Shown: positions 25,369-34,281 of the stretch, piece by piece
How positions within the stretch are numbered: position 1 is the stretch's first letter
Layout of the letters: every line of letters begins with the position of its first letter
Assembly (NCBI GenBank): GCA_934130405.1
Contig: CAKOXX010000001.1
Location: 62,001 to 126,000, forward strand
DNA length: 64,000 nt
Direction of reading: 5' to 3'
Source of the DNA: an uncultured Bacilli bacterium
Lineage (GTDB): Bacteria; Bacillota_I; Bacilli_A; RF39; UBA660
Program-made: the position numbers and the translations under genes
The notes under the pieces: generated by a model
What the model was told of the DNA's origin: nothing
The model's database searches: none
Seen by the model: only the letters and a program-made list of their open reading frames with translations

Positions 25369-26145
25369 TTAATGTGCATACTGTATTGTTTTTTCTACTA
25401 CGGCTTTTATATCTCTTTCATTAAAGGGCTTTCTAATTATATCTACTATTGGATACTCAAAAGCTTGCGCTACTAAAGCATTATCACCTACACCCGTTAT
25501 GATTGAAACGGGAATAGAATCAAATAAATTATTAGTTTTAAAATATTCTAAAACCTGGAAACCATTAACATTTGGCATATTAAGATCAAGTAACATACCA
25601 ACTATTTTTTGACCGTTGTTATTATTTATTAATCTTAAAGCTTCTTCACCATCCCCAGCCATTAAAACTTCGAATTGTTGATCAAAAATCTTTAAAACAA
25701 AGTTTTTAATAACGGCAGAATCATCTACTACAATAAGTGCTCTATCTTTACGAGGAGCAGTAATTGTTGTTTGTACTCCTGCATCTTCTAAACCTAAATA
25801 TTGTTTAACTAGATGAACAATTCGATCTAGTTCTAGTATTAACTCATTGAAATGTTCTGTTACAAAGTAAAGATTATTTTCTTTACTAGCCATTTCGTGT
25901 TGATAAGCATAATTTGCTAAAGTATCAAAACCAAAGTATTTGGCATCACTTTTCAATCCATGAACATAGATTGAATAATTAGCCATATCTCCACTTTCTT
26001 TATATAATTTAATTTTATTTTCCTTTTCATTAATATCTGCTAAAAAGTCACTTAAGGTACTATCATAAGTTGCCATATCTCCAAATAGTTCCAAACTTTT
26101 AGCTACATTTACTCCATTACTTGTTAATAGTGTTACATCTCTCAT
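25369..26145 (-). CDS. Hpt-receiver phosphorelay protein
   Basis: 258 residues. The N-terminal 115 residues look like a histidine phosphotransfer domain with the phosphorylatable His in YVHGLKSDAKYFG near 61-73, the usual HxLKg context. Residues 135-255 are a receiver domain: acidic pair VVDDS, phospho-acceptor Asp in LLDLNMPNVNGF, Thr in ITGVG and Lys in IRKPF. No DNA-binding or enzymatic output domain is present. It overlaps the hybrid kinase gene as ATGA, so the two make a kinase-REC to Hpt-REC relay; the final output must lie elsewhere or be by protein contact. Confidence 0.85.
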   Translation of the reverse strand: MRDVTLLTSNGVNVAKSLELFGDMATYDSTLSDFLADINEKENKIKLYKESGDMANYSIYVHGLKSDAKYFGFDTLANYAYQHEMASKENNLYFVTEHFNELILELDRIVHLVKQYLGLEDAGVQTTITAPRKDRALIVVDDSAVIKNFVLKIFDQQFEVLMAGDGEEALRLINNNNGQKIVGMLLDLNMPNVNGFQVLEYFKTNNLFDSIPVSIITGVGDNALVAQAFEYPIVDIIRKPFNERDIKAVVEKTIQYAH

Positions 26146-27959
26146 TGTTCTTCCTCCCTTAAATACTTATCAAGTACTCTTTCTAATTCATTTCTTTGAA
26201 TTGGTTTAGATAAATAATCATCAAAACCAATACTTAGATATTTTTCTTTCATTCCTGCTATTGCATTAGCAGTAAGTGCCACCGTTTTAATCTTAAAGTC
26301 TTCTTTTTCTTTTAATTTTAATAAAGTCTCTGAACCACTCATCTCTGGCATCATATCATCCATTAAAATAATATTATACGGTACGCCCATTTCTACTCTT
26401 TTAATAGCATCCATTCCACTTGATACTTCATCTATAAATACACCATAATCTTTAAGTAATCTCTCTGCTACTTTTAGATTAAGTTTATTATCATCAACTA
26501 CCAGAATTCTCTTTCCTTTATAATTTCTTTTAACTGGTACTTCTTCTTTCGGTATTACTACTTCTTTAGGTTTGACATCTACTATTTTCTGATCAATAGA
26601 AACAGTAAACTTACTACCCTTTCCATAGATACTTTGAACGACCATCTCTCCATGCATTAACTCTACTAATTTTTTAGTAATAGCAAGTCCAAGACCCGTT
26701 CCTTCGATAGTTATGTTTCGCTCTTCATCAACACGTTCGAACTTTCTAAATAACTTATCAATCTTATCTCGTTCAATTCCAATTCCAGTATCTTCAACAG
26801 AGATAATCAAACGACAAATATCATTTTTTAAAATGACACTTTCTACTACAAAATCAATATATCCCTTCTCAGTATATTTTACCGCATTAGTTAATAAATT
26901 CAAAACAATTTGTTTAATTCTTGCATAATCACCATATAATGAACTTGGTAAATCTTTACTAAATCTAACTCTTAACTCGATTGGTCGCTCACTTCCAAGT
27001 CGTCCTTTAGTTAGGATGACTAATTCATTAAAGATTTTTAATGGCTCATAAGTAGTATTAACAATCTCTAGTTTATCTGCTTCTATCTTAGAAATATCTA
27101 AGATACCATTTACTATTTCCAAAAGTCCCTGACTAGCCATCATTATATCTTTGATATCTTCTTTAGCTGTTTCTGGCATTCCTTCTTCTTCCTGAAGAGC
27201 TTCTGAAAAACCAACTATAGCATTTAATGGTGTTCTAATCTCATGTGACATATTTGATAAAAACTCTGTCTTAGCATTACTTGCTCTTACAGCACTCTCT
27301 TTAGCAATATTTAACTCTTCAATTAATTTGACATCAGGGTTTTCAATCGTAAAGTACATAAGAAAGGTAACTAAAGTTTCTGAAGGAGTAATAAGTAACA
27401 AACCTGGTACATAGCTTTGTACAATAGAAGTTATAATTCCAAGAATAATATAAATCATCAAGGGCACCACTTTTTTATTTAAATTAAATGACTTATTAAG
27501 AATAGCTGTTAAAACCCAAATACTAATATAAGTAAAACTTGCAATATAAACTAAATTTACCGGTATACCAGTAATGATTGGTCCATAAGCACCTTTTGAG
27601 AAGGTGATTGGAAAAATAAGTATTGGAATTGCAAATGCAATCATAGCAGCAATCCAAAATGGTCTTGATACTTGATGATCTTTCTTCGTTATATAAATCA
27701 TATAAATTGAAAAAGTACCAATCCAAACAAGTAAAAGTAATAAATAAGTCTTTAACACTAAATCACTGAAAAAAGGAATATAGTTAAGAGAAACAAAAGT
27801 ACAAGCATATTCAAAAAGTAATGCAAATAAATTACTTATTACTAAAAATTGATATAATTTATTTTCAACGTTTTTAAGTCTTCTTTTACTAAAATAAACT
27901 ATATTTAGTAGTATTGAAAAACAAATGGCACAAGTTGGGAAGAACAACCCTGTCGTCAT
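26142..27959 (-). CDS. Hybrid sensor histidine kinase with 7TM-type sensor
   Basis: 605 residues. The first 215 residues hold about seven membrane segments with little outside the membrane, suggesting a small-molecule or membrane-state sensor. Next come HisKA (H-box MSHEIRTPLNAIVG near 235), the ATPase domain (N-box NLLTNAVKYTEKG, DTGIGI, GTGLGL) and a C-terminal receiver (RILVVDDNKLN, phospho-acceptor region ILMDDMMPEM, SKPI). All catalytic residues are present. The ribosome binding site AGGAGTGG precedes the ATG. It is co-transcribed with the Hpt-REC gene. The signal is unknown. Confidence 0.9.
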   Translation of the reverse strand: MTTGLFFPTCAICFSILLNIVYFSKRRLKNVENKLYQFLVISNLFALLFEYACTFVSLNYIPFFSDLVLKTYLLLLLVWIGTFSIYMIYITKKDHQVSRPFWIAAMIAFAIPILIFPITFSKGAYGPIITGIPVNLVYIASFTYISIWVLTAILNKSFNLNKKVVPLMIYIILGIITSIVQSYVPGLLLITPSETLVTFLMYFTIENPDVKLIEELNIAKESAVRASNAKTEFLSNMSHEIRTPLNAIVGFSEALQEEEGMPETAKEDIKDIMMASQGLLEIVNGILDISKIEADKLEIVNTTYEPLKIFNELVILTKGRLGSERPIELRVRFSKDLPSSLYGDYARIKQIVLNLLTNAVKYTEKGYIDFVVESVILKNDICRLIISVEDTGIGIERDKIDKLFRKFERVDEERNITIEGTGLGLAITKKLVELMHGEMVVQSIYGKGSKFTVSIDQKIVDVKPKEVVIPKEEVPVKRNYKGKRILVVDDNKLNLKVAERLLKDYGVFIDEVSSGMDAIKRVEMGVPYNIILMDDMMPEMSGSETLLKLKEKEDFKIKTVALTANAIAGMKEKYLSIGFDDYLSKPIQRNELERVLDKYLREEEQ

Positions 27960-28003
27960 TAAAAACCACTCCTATCCTTTCATCATTATAGCATTAAATC
28001 GAC

Positions 28004-28030
28004 AAAAAAAGAAGAATTTAAATCTTCTTT
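28004..28030 (-). terminator. Terminator of the second ligase gene
   Basis: Stem AAAGAAGA / TCTTCTTT with a 7-nt loop and a following T run, overlapping the last codons of the gene. Confidence 0.6.
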
Positions 28031-29910
28031 GTGTACTTTTTAGCATTAGAGCTTTTAGCTATATAGTTAAGAGTAAAGGTATCCTCTAAACCTTGTTCTG
28101 TTAAACTGTTGATATCACGCTTTCCAGAACCAGTAAGTGGAAATTCATCTTTTACTGGTGAATAGTGCATTTTTTGCATTAATTCTTCTGGTACATTTGC
28201 ACATAAACGTTCATTTGCTTCAACGATTGCTGATAATTTATCTTTACAAGTTGGTTGGAAAGCATAGTGAGCTACTGGTGTATCAACACCATTTTCGTCT
28301 TTAACATTAACTACTTCACAAGATAAAATATTATTACTATCTTCTTCAATTATCTCTGCTAAACTATAACTAGGAACAACACTTCCATCACTTAATTTAA
28401 AGTCATTACCAATTCTTCCATGAATAATAACGCGATTATCTCCTTTGATAGCAGCCCAAAGTTTACAGTCACCATAAACATTACCTTCACTATCGTGAAT
28501 AAAAAACTTATTAGTAGCTTCTTCATTGTTATTATATTCACGCATAGTAGTTGGACCGATAGCAACAAGTCTACCTACACTACCATCAGTGATATGATTA
28601 CCTTCTTCATCTAATACTGCTTGATTAAGTCCCTTAAATGGCACTAAACCATATTTCTTTGTACAAGCCAATTTACTTTTATAAGCGTGGTATAAAGAGA
28701 AATATATTCCTCCGTGTTCACAGTCACCACCACCCATTGATAAGGTAGCTGATATTGGTAATCTATCTTTACCAACGGACACTTCTTTTAAGAATTTATT
28801 GATTAACTTTTCTTCTCCTAAAGAAGTATTTTCTCCTACTGAAATAGGAATAAATAAGCCTCTTTGGTCTATATTAGGAAATTCTTTTTTATAAGATAAA
28901 GCAGCATGTATCCAAAAACTTCTCGTCGCAGCAACAGCATTCGGACGATTTATAACTAAAGAAGTATTAAAGAAGTCTCGGTCATAAATTGGTTCTAAAG
29001 CTACACTACAGCCTTGTGATAAAGGGTCAGACATACTAGTAATAACATCAGTATTTGAATAAGTTGGAATATGTGCTAGCATTCTAACATCTTTCATCTT
29101 TGGAAGTCCTGATAAGTCATAATCATGAAGTCGTCCCATAACAATCAAACTTCTATGTTGTTGCACTATTTCTTTAGGAAGTCCAACAATAGTAGAACCA
29201 CTCGTATAAGTGATTAAAAAATCATCATCTAAAGTTACTTTTGCTCTTTCAACTTGTTTATTTTTACCAATAGTTAAAAATTCTCCAAATGAGATAGTAT
29301 CTTCATCTTGATAAGGTTTAAAAGAATGATATTTTTTATCAAAGTCGTAAAATAAATCAACCCCATCTTTTAATGATTCACTTAATGATGACACTACTAT
29401 TTTAGAGTAACCCATTTCTTTAACTATATCTTTTAATTCTAAATAATTATCATCTGTTGCAATAAAAACTTTCTTACTAGTATCTTGTAACAATTCTTTG
29501 ATATAAGCTTTATCAAAATGTGATCCAAATATTTTAACTCTTGCTCCAATTAAACTAGCCGCTAGAATAGTATAAACAAATTCTGGTGTATTACTCATAC
29601 AAAGCGGAATAGTATCACCTTTTTTTAAACCTAGTTCTAATAAACTAGCTGCTACTAAGTTTCTCTTACTAAACATTTCTTTATAAGTTATAACATTACC
29701 ACGATAAAATAAAGCTTCTTTTTTTAGATTATCAATATTTCTAAGTTCTATTTCTCTATCCCAAGCGTGATTATGGTTTTTATTTATATCTTCAATTGCA
29801 CTATTATATTTACTACTACTTTTAGCTATTTTATTACTTCTAATTTTATTAAGAATTATATTATTTTTAGTTAATTCTTTTATTTTTTCTATGTTAATTC
29901 TTACATTCAT
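28018..29910 (-). CDS. AMP-binding (ANL superfamily) ligase, second copy
   Basis: 630 residues. The P-loop TYTSGSTIVGLPKEIVQ near 240 is present, with insertion IV relative to the usual TSGSTGxPK, so it is a divergent ANL enzyme. GGGDCEHGG takes the place of the usual YGxTE motif. A C-terminal Lys sits in FPLTGSGKRD near 597. Similar length and domain order to acyl-CoA ligases, but the atypical motifs leave the substrate open; activity on a less common carboxylate is possible. GGGGGG precedes the ATG. A 62-codon gene lies just upstream in the same direction. Confidence 0.75.
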   Translation of the reverse strand: MNVRINIEKIKELTKNNIILNKIRSNKIAKSSSKYNSAIEDINKNHNHAWDREIELRNIDNLKKEALFYRGNVITYKEMFSKRNLVAASLLELGLKKGDTIPLCMSNTPEFVYTILAASLIGARVKIFGSHFDKAYIKELLQDTSKKVFIATDDNYLELKDIVKEMGYSKIVVSSLSESLKDGVDLFYDFDKKYHSFKPYQDEDTISFGEFLTIGKNKQVERAKVTLDDDFLITYTSGSTIVGLPKEIVQQHRSLIVMGRLHDYDLSGLPKMKDVRMLAHIPTYSNTDVITSMSDPLSQGCSVALEPIYDRDFFNTSLVINRPNAVAATRSFWIHAALSYKKEFPNIDQRGLFIPISVGENTSLGEEKLINKFLKEVSVGKDRLPISATLSMGGGDCEHGGIYFSLYHAYKSKLACTKKYGLVPFKGLNQAVLDEEGNHITDGSVGRLVAIGPTTMREYNNNEEATNKFFIHDSEGNVYGDCKLWAAIKGDNRVIIHGRIGNDFKLSDGSVVPSYSLAEIIEEDSNNILSCEVVNVKDENGVDTPVAHYAFQPTCKDKLSAIVEANERLCANVPEELMQKMHYSPVKDEFPLTGSGKRDINSLTEQGLEDTFTLNYIAKSSNAKKYTKKI

Positions 29911-29924
29911 AGTTTTCCCCCCTG

Positions 29925-30113
29925 CTACATTTTTTCTAATTCACTAGCTAAATAAGAACGTACTTCGCCATTTTCTGTTTTCACTTGATAAAGTACTCCT
30001 ATTTTTAATACAATAACACCCTTTTCTTTAGTATTTGGTATATAAACATTGTTTCCAATGTCTAAGTTATTAGTATCATCATCTTGGCTAGTATTTTTGA
30101 CAATATACCCCAT
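29925..30113 (-). CDS. Small unknown protein with an SH3-like strand pattern
   Basis: 62 residues. A strong ribosome binding site (GAAGGAGGG) lies 6 nt before the ATG, and composition is like its neighbours, so it is probably real. The sequence IGNNVYIPNTKEKGVIVLKIGVLYQVKT follows the strand pattern of small KOW/SH3-like barrels. It lies 14 nt before the second ligase gene and is probably co-transcribed. Function unknown. Confidence 0.6.
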   Translation of the reverse strand: MGYIVKNTSQDDDTNNLDIGNNVYIPNTKEKGVIVLKIGVLYQVKTENGEVRSYLASELEKM

Positions 30114-30179
30114 ACTTTCCCTCCTTCTGCTACTATAACATAGAAATTTTATTAATTAAAGTTTTTTAAGTCTAAAAAC

Positions 30180-30212
30180 AAAAAAATTTTACTTTTTTCT
30201 TCTAAGTAAAAT
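30180..30212 (-). terminator. Terminator of the double-HTH array
   Basis: Stem ATTTTACTT / AAGTAAAAT then TTTTTTTG on the minus strand, just after the stop of the last array gene. Confidence 0.7.
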
Positions 30213-30213
30213 C

Positions 30214-30909
30214 CTATCTTAATATTTTTTGCTTTATCTTATTTTTTTCTTTAGCTTTACTATAATAATTATTTGTCTTTTCATTCTGTTTTAAGATAAT
30301 TTCAATTAATTCATTTTTAGTCAAGTTATCTAGATTAACCTTGTTTGTAGCTATTCTTGGAAAAACTTTATGATAAAAACTTACTATTTCATTATCTGTT
30401 ACATCATAAAGGTTACATAGCACGATGTTATAGTTAAGTGAAATATTCATTCTGCAATTTTCCATTCTACTAACGTCAGAAGGCCATAAACCTGTTTTTT
30501 CTTTTACTTCTGTCAAAGTTAAACCTTTTTCTTTTCTTCTATTGTACCAAAAAGTACTAAGGTTATCGAATTCTTCTGTGTTCATAACTATTTCTCTTTT
30601 TTTCACCATAAAGTTTTTATCAACAATTTTTAAACTTTTATTTTTATTACGCAATGCTTCATATATTTCTACTACTTGTTCATCTGACAACTCCCAGTAA
30701 CCTGCTAAACGAAAAATAGTTTCTAGTTGATAGTATGGTTTAATGCCTCGTTCAAAAGTACGCAAGCAATAAGCAGATAAACCAGTATATTTAAGTAATT
30801 CAGCTTCGTTTATTCCTCTAGATAAAATTAAGTTTTTTTTCAAAGAAGAAAAGAAATCTGATAATTCATCTAAAGCTTTAATATTTAATTCATAATCTTT
30901 TCTTGTCAC
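30214..30909 (-). CDS. Double-HTH (XRE-like) protein 6 of tandem array
   Basis: 231 residues starting at GTG (GGAAGAAG about 9 nt upstream; the stop of the previous gene is 1 nt away). It has two XRE-like helix-turn-helix units: residues 20-85 (LLKYTGLSAYCLRTFERGIKPYYQLETIFRLAGYWELSDEQVVEIYEAL) and 110-175 (RKEKGLTLTEVKEKTGLWPSDVSRMENCRMNISLNYNIVLCNLYDVTDNEIVSFYHKV). The tail VNLDNLTKNELIEIILKQNEKTNNYYSKAKEK is shared with most of the array. Most diverged member. Probably DNA-binding, but no target is evident. Confidence 0.75.
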   Translation of the reverse strand: MTRKDYELNIKALDELSDFFSSLKKNLILSRGINEAELLKYTGLSAYCLRTFERGIKPYYQLETIFRLAGYWELSDEQVVEIYEALRNKNKSLKIVDKNFMVKKREIVMNTEEFDNLSTFWYNRRKEKGLTLTEVKEKTGLWPSDVSRMENCRMNISLNYNIVLCNLYDVTDNEIVSFYHKVFPRIATNKVNLDNLTKNELIEIILKQNEKTNNYYSKAKEKNKIKQKILR

Positions 30910-30910
30910 T

Positions 30911-31585
30911 TTATCGACTTCTTCCTTTTTGTAGTACTTTTACTTTTTCACTATAAAACTTATTAGTTCTAGTGTTTTGTTTTAAAATTATCTTTCTTAA
31001 TTCTTCACTAGATAATTCATCTAAATCAACTGGCTTTTTAGTATTTGTTTTTTTGGTTACTCCGTGATAAAAATCTAAAACTTGCTCATTACTAATACCA
31101 TAAACTTTACATAGTGGAACAAGAACTCTTAAAGAATTAGACATTCCCATTTGTTCTGTTTCATAAATAGTTGTAACTATCACGCCAGATTTACGCTCAA
31201 CATCTGCCATAGATAAACCTTGCTGTTTCCTTAGTATTTTCAGTTTTTCAGGTAGTTCTTGAAATTTAATTAAGTCAATTTGAATATTTCTTGCTTGAAA
31301 ATATGGCGCCTCATCTACTATTTTTAGTTTTCTTTCTCTATCACTTAAAGTTTTATAGATTTCCACTATTTGTTCATCAGATAAATTCCAGAAACTAGCT
31401 AAGCGAAGAAAGGTTTCTAAACGAGGAAGTTTAACTTTTCCTTCTTCTATCCCCTTAATACCAGCTACTTCAGTACATAATTTAATATTCTCACAAGTTA
31501 AACCTTCTTGAATTCGTAACTTTTTAAAATAATCAACTAAGTCTTTTACGCCATTCATATTTATTGCATACTCTTTATTTACCAT
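30911..31585 (-). CDS. Double-HTH (XRE-like) protein 5 of tandem array
   Basis: 224 residues. HTH unit 1 around 20-80 ends in the shared motif PRLETFLRLASFWNLSDEQIVEIYKTL. Unit 2 lies around 112-165 (RKQQGLSMADVERKSGVIVTTIYETEQMGMSNSLRVLVPLCKVYGISNEQVLDFYHGV). The C-terminal tail is VDLDELSSEELRKIILKQNTRTNKFYSEK. The opening MVNKEYAINMNGVKDLVDYFKKLR is the array-specific start. No signal peptide or membrane segment. A regulatory role is inferred from the HTH folds only. Confidence 0.75.
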   Translation of the reverse strand: MVNKEYAINMNGVKDLVDYFKKLRIQEGLTCENIKLCTEVAGIKGIEEGKVKLPRLETFLRLASFWNLSDEQIVEIYKTLSDRERKLKIVDEAPYFQARNIQIDLIKFQELPEKLKILRKQQGLSMADVERKSGVIVTTIYETEQMGMSNSLRVLVPLCKVYGISNEQVLDFYHGVTKKTNTKKPVDLDELSSEELRKIILKQNTRTNKFYSEKVKVLQKGRSR

Positions 31586-31596
31586 TTTTTACTCAC

Positions 31597-32289
31597 CTAC
31601 TTTTTCACCATAGTTTTGACTTTTTCTTTAGATTTACTATAAAACTTTCCTGTCTGAGTTTGACAGTTAAGTATTATATCAATTAATTCTTCTTTCGATA
31701 AATCATCTAAATTAACAGAACTACCTCTTTCTAAACTAGGAATAGTTCTATGATAGAATGAAATAACCTCCTCATCAGTTACACCATAAAGCTTACATAA
31801 AGGAATTATTGATAATAAACTATTGCATTTATCACTACCTTCAATATTACTAACTGACGTTTCTGGGATACCTGTAATATTACTTACTTCTAATAAAGTA
31901 TAACCATTTTCTTTACGTTTCTTATAACAGAAAGCTGGTATTCTATTTAACGTTGAGGAAATTATCTCAATATTTTTATCTTTCATTTTTATATTTTTAT
32001 CAATTATTTTTAATTTTTTTTCCTGATTACAAAAAGCTTTATAGATTTCTACTATTTGATCATCTGATAATTCCCAATATCCAGCTAAGCGAAAAAACAT
32101 CTCCAACCGTGGCATTGATATTTTGTTTTTTTCAATCGCTCCAATAGTAGAAGGAGCAATTCCTGTATATCCAGCTAATTTTCTAATAGTTAAATCACCT
32201 TTTAAATAAAATTGATTTCTTAGATTTGTAAAGTATCTAGTTGTGTCTCTAACTGCTTCCATATTTATTGCATACTTTTCATTAGCCAT
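31597..32289 (-). CDS. Double-HTH (XRE-like) protein 4 of tandem array
   Basis: 230 residues, a complete example of the family. Opening MANEKYAINMEAVRDTTRYF; HTH 1 (LTIRKLAGYTGIAPSTIGAIEKNKISMPRLEMF); linker FRLAGYWELSDDQIVEIYKAF and KKLKIIDKN; HTH 2 (YTLLEVSNITGIPETSVSNIEGS) with IIPLCKLYGVTDEEVISFYHR; tail VNLDDLSKEELIDIIL. Both HTH units keep the small residue-turn-polar pattern of functional recognition helices. Separated by 11 nt from its neighbour, so probably one transcript. Confidence 0.75.
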   Translation of the reverse strand: MANEKYAINMEAVRDTTRYFTNLRNQFYLKGDLTIRKLAGYTGIAPSTIGAIEKNKISMPRLEMFFRLAGYWELSDDQIVEIYKAFCNQEKKLKIIDKNIKMKDKNIEIISSTLNRIPAFCYKKRKENGYTLLEVSNITGIPETSVSNIEGSDKCNSLLSIIPLCKLYGVTDEEVISFYHRTIPSLERGSSVNLDDLSKEELIDIILNCQTQTGKFYSKSKEKVKTMVKK

Positions 32290-32300
32290 TTTATCTACTC

Positions 32301-32897
32301 CTATCTAATATTATTTTTAATCAAAATTTTTGATTGTTCTTTATCGTTTAAACTAGGAACTGCACGATGATAAAAATCAAGCACCTGACTCTCAGTTACC
32401 CCATAAAATTTACATAATGGAATTATTGTTGTTAAATTATTTCCAGCTTGACCATTCTCTGTTTTTGAAATTGTAGAATAAGAAACACCAGTATCGAAAG
32501 CTACTTTTCTTAAATTAAATTTTAGATTTTTTCGACTGTTATACCAAAACGAAGACAAGTTATATAATTCATCTCTATTAATCCTTACTTCGATATTTTT
32601 AGCTATTAAATTCTTATCAACTATTTTTAACTTTTCTTCTCTATTACAAAAAGCTCTATAAATTTCTGCTACTTGTTCATCTGAAAGTCTCCAATAACCT
32701 ATCAAACGTAAAAGTGTTTCAAACTGAGGAATATTTACTATATTTTGTTCTAAAGCTTCAATACAAGAAACAGACATATCCATATAAGAAGCTAAGTCTC
32801 TCTGCGATAAGCCTTCTGCTTGTTTTCTTAAATTTATTAAATATTTAGTTAAGTCCTTAACTGCTTCCAAATTTATTGCATACTTTTCATTAGCCAT
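32301..32897 (-). CDS. Double-HTH (XRE-like) protein 3 of tandem array (short form)
   Basis: 198 residues. Same start and two HTH units (LSQRDLASYMDMSVSCIEALEQN and FNLRKVAFDTGVSYSTISKTENG), but it ends HRAVPSLNDKEQSKILIKNNIR. The long C-terminal tail of members 1, 4, 5 and 6 is missing, replaced by a short basic end. It is the product of a 608-bp tandem duplication with member 2: identical ends, recognition helices differing. Confidence 0.75.
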   Translation of the reverse strand: MANEKYAINLEAVKDLTKYLINLRKQAEGLSQRDLASYMDMSVSCIEALEQNIVNIPQFETLLRLIGYWRLSDEQVAEIYRAFCNREEKLKIVDKNLIAKNIEVRINRDELYNLSSFWYNSRKNLKFNLRKVAFDTGVSYSTISKTENGQAGNNLTTIIPLCKFYGVTESQVLDFYHRAVPSLNDKEQSKILIKNNIR

Positions 32898-32908
32898 TTT
32901 ATCTACTC

Positions 32909-33505
32909 CTATCTAATATTATTTTTAATCAAAATTTTTGATTGTTCTTTATCGTTTAAACTAGGAACTGCACGATGATAGAAATCAAGCACCTGACTCT
33001 CAGTTACGCCATAAAATTTACATAATGGAATCATAACTGATAAATTACTAATTATCTTACCTGTTTCTGCATTCGAAATTGAAGAAAGAGAAATACCAGT
33101 TTCAAATGTTACCTTTCTTATATTAAGTTTTAGATTCTTTCGACTGTTATACCAAAATGAAGACAAATTATACAATTCATCTCTATTAATTTTTACCTTA
33201 GTAGATTTTACTATTATATTCTTGTCAACAATTTTTAACTTCTCTCCTTGATTACAAAAAGCCTTATAAATTTCTGCTACTTGTTCATCTGAAAGTTTCC
33301 AATAACCTATCAAACGCAAAAGTGTTTCAAACTGAGGAATACTTGCTGTATTTTTTTCTAAATATTCAACACAAGAATGAGACATATCCATATAAAAAGC
33401 TAACTTTGTTCGAGATAAATGTCCTGCTTGTTTTCTCAAATTTATTAAGTATTTAGTTAAATCTATTACCGACTCTTTGTTCATTGCATATTTATCATTA
33501 ACCAT
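32909..33505 (-). CDS. Double-HTH (XRE-like) protein 2 of tandem array (short form)
   Basis: 198 residues, sister of member 3. HTH 1 reads LSRTKLAFYMDMSHSCVEYLEKN and HTH 2 LNIRKVTFETGISLSSISNAETG; linker and last 22 residues match member 3 exactly. Differences concentrate in and next to the predicted recognition helices, as expected if paralogues acquire different DNA targets. The long C-terminal tail is absent as in member 3. Confidence 0.75.
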   Translation of the reverse strand: MVNDKYAMNKESVIDLTKYLINLRKQAGHLSRTKLAFYMDMSHSCVEYLEKNTASIPQFETLLRLIGYWKLSDEQVAEIYKAFCNQGEKLKIVDKNIIVKSTKVKINRDELYNLSSFWYNSRKNLKLNIRKVTFETGISLSSISNAETGKIISNLSVMIPLCKFYGVTESQVLDFYHRAVPSLNDKEQSKILIKNNIR

Positions 33506-33525
33506 ATTATCACTCCTCTAAAACA

Positions 33526-34224
33526 TTATCTTTTATTTAAGTTTTTTTGGTTTTCTTTGATAATATTCTTGCTATAATACTTATCTGGTTGAACTTTATT
33601 TTCAAGAATTATATTAACTAGTTCTTCTTTAGTTAAATTATCTAAGTTAACCATTTCATCCCTTTTTAAACTTGAAATTGTGCGGTGATAAAGGCTAAGT
33701 ACTTGGTCATCTTGCACTTCATAAAGTTTGCAAAGAGGAATTAAAGTACTAAGAGTATTATTTATTTCACCAAGTTCTAATTTACTAACTGTTGATTGAG
33801 GTATTCCTGTTATCTTAGAAACTTTACTTAGAGTAAATCCATATAAATTTCTTTTCTCATTCCAAAATGCTGGTAAAATAGTTAGTTCACTTTTTCTAAT
33901 ATGTACTGTTTCCTGACTAATAGTTGGGTTTTCATCTACTATTCGTAGTTTTTTATTTTTATCACAAAATGAATGATAAATCTCGATTATCTGCTCATCT
34001 GAAAAACCCCAATAGCCAGTTAAAGATATAAAGGTTGTTAAACGGGGAATTTTTATTGAATTGTTTTCTATATTTCTAAGACTAATAGGAGTTAGCATTG
34101 TATAATCAGCTAATTTATTAATAGTTAAGCCCCTAGATTGACAAAATCTTCGGCGTAAATCAGTTAAATATTTAGTCAAAGCTTTTACTGCTTCCATATT
34201 TATGAAATAGTTTTCATTTATCAT
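33526..34224 (-). CDS. Double-HTH (XRE-like) protein 1 of tandem array
   Basis: 232 residues, first gene of the array. HTH 1 around 30-60 (LTINKLADYTMLTPISLRNIENN) is followed by FISLTGYWGFSDEQIIEIYHSF. HTH 2 is FTLSKVSKITGIPQSTVSKLELG with TLIPLCKLYEVQDDQVLSLYHR. The tail VNLDNLTKEELVNIILENKVQPDKYYSKN is the long form. GGGGG precedes the ATG. Upstream lies only the permease relic and its terminator, so the array promoter should be within 34225-34281. Confidence 0.75.
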   Translation of the reverse strand: MINENYFINMEAVKALTKYLTDLRRRFCQSRGLTINKLADYTMLTPISLRNIENNSIKIPRLTTFISLTGYWGFSDEQIIEIYHSFCDKNKKLRIVDENPTISQETVHIRKSELTILPAFWNEKRNLYGFTLSKVSKITGIPQSTVSKLELGEINNTLSTLIPLCKLYEVQDDQVLSLYHRTISSLKRDEMVNLDNLTKEELVNIILENKVQPDKYYSKNIIKENQKNLNKR

Positions 34225-34281
34225 AATGTATCCCCCTTTTTTGCATTACTTATACTATGACATTTACTAATTTCTGTCAAG

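Larger units (their letters stand above)
32301..33516 (-). repeat. 608-bp tandem direct repeat carrying double-HTH genes 2 and 3
   Basis: Units 32301-32908 and 32909-33516 have the same length, gene layout and spacer. The first 95 bases of each unit are almost identical, while the HTH-coding centres have many differences. This marks a later duplication inside the older six-gene array. Confidence 0.8.

Noticed and set aside
30214..34224. Prophage or conjugative-element control region
   Set aside because: XRE-like genes often mark prophages, but no integrase, structural, replication or transfer gene is present and all six genes point the same way.
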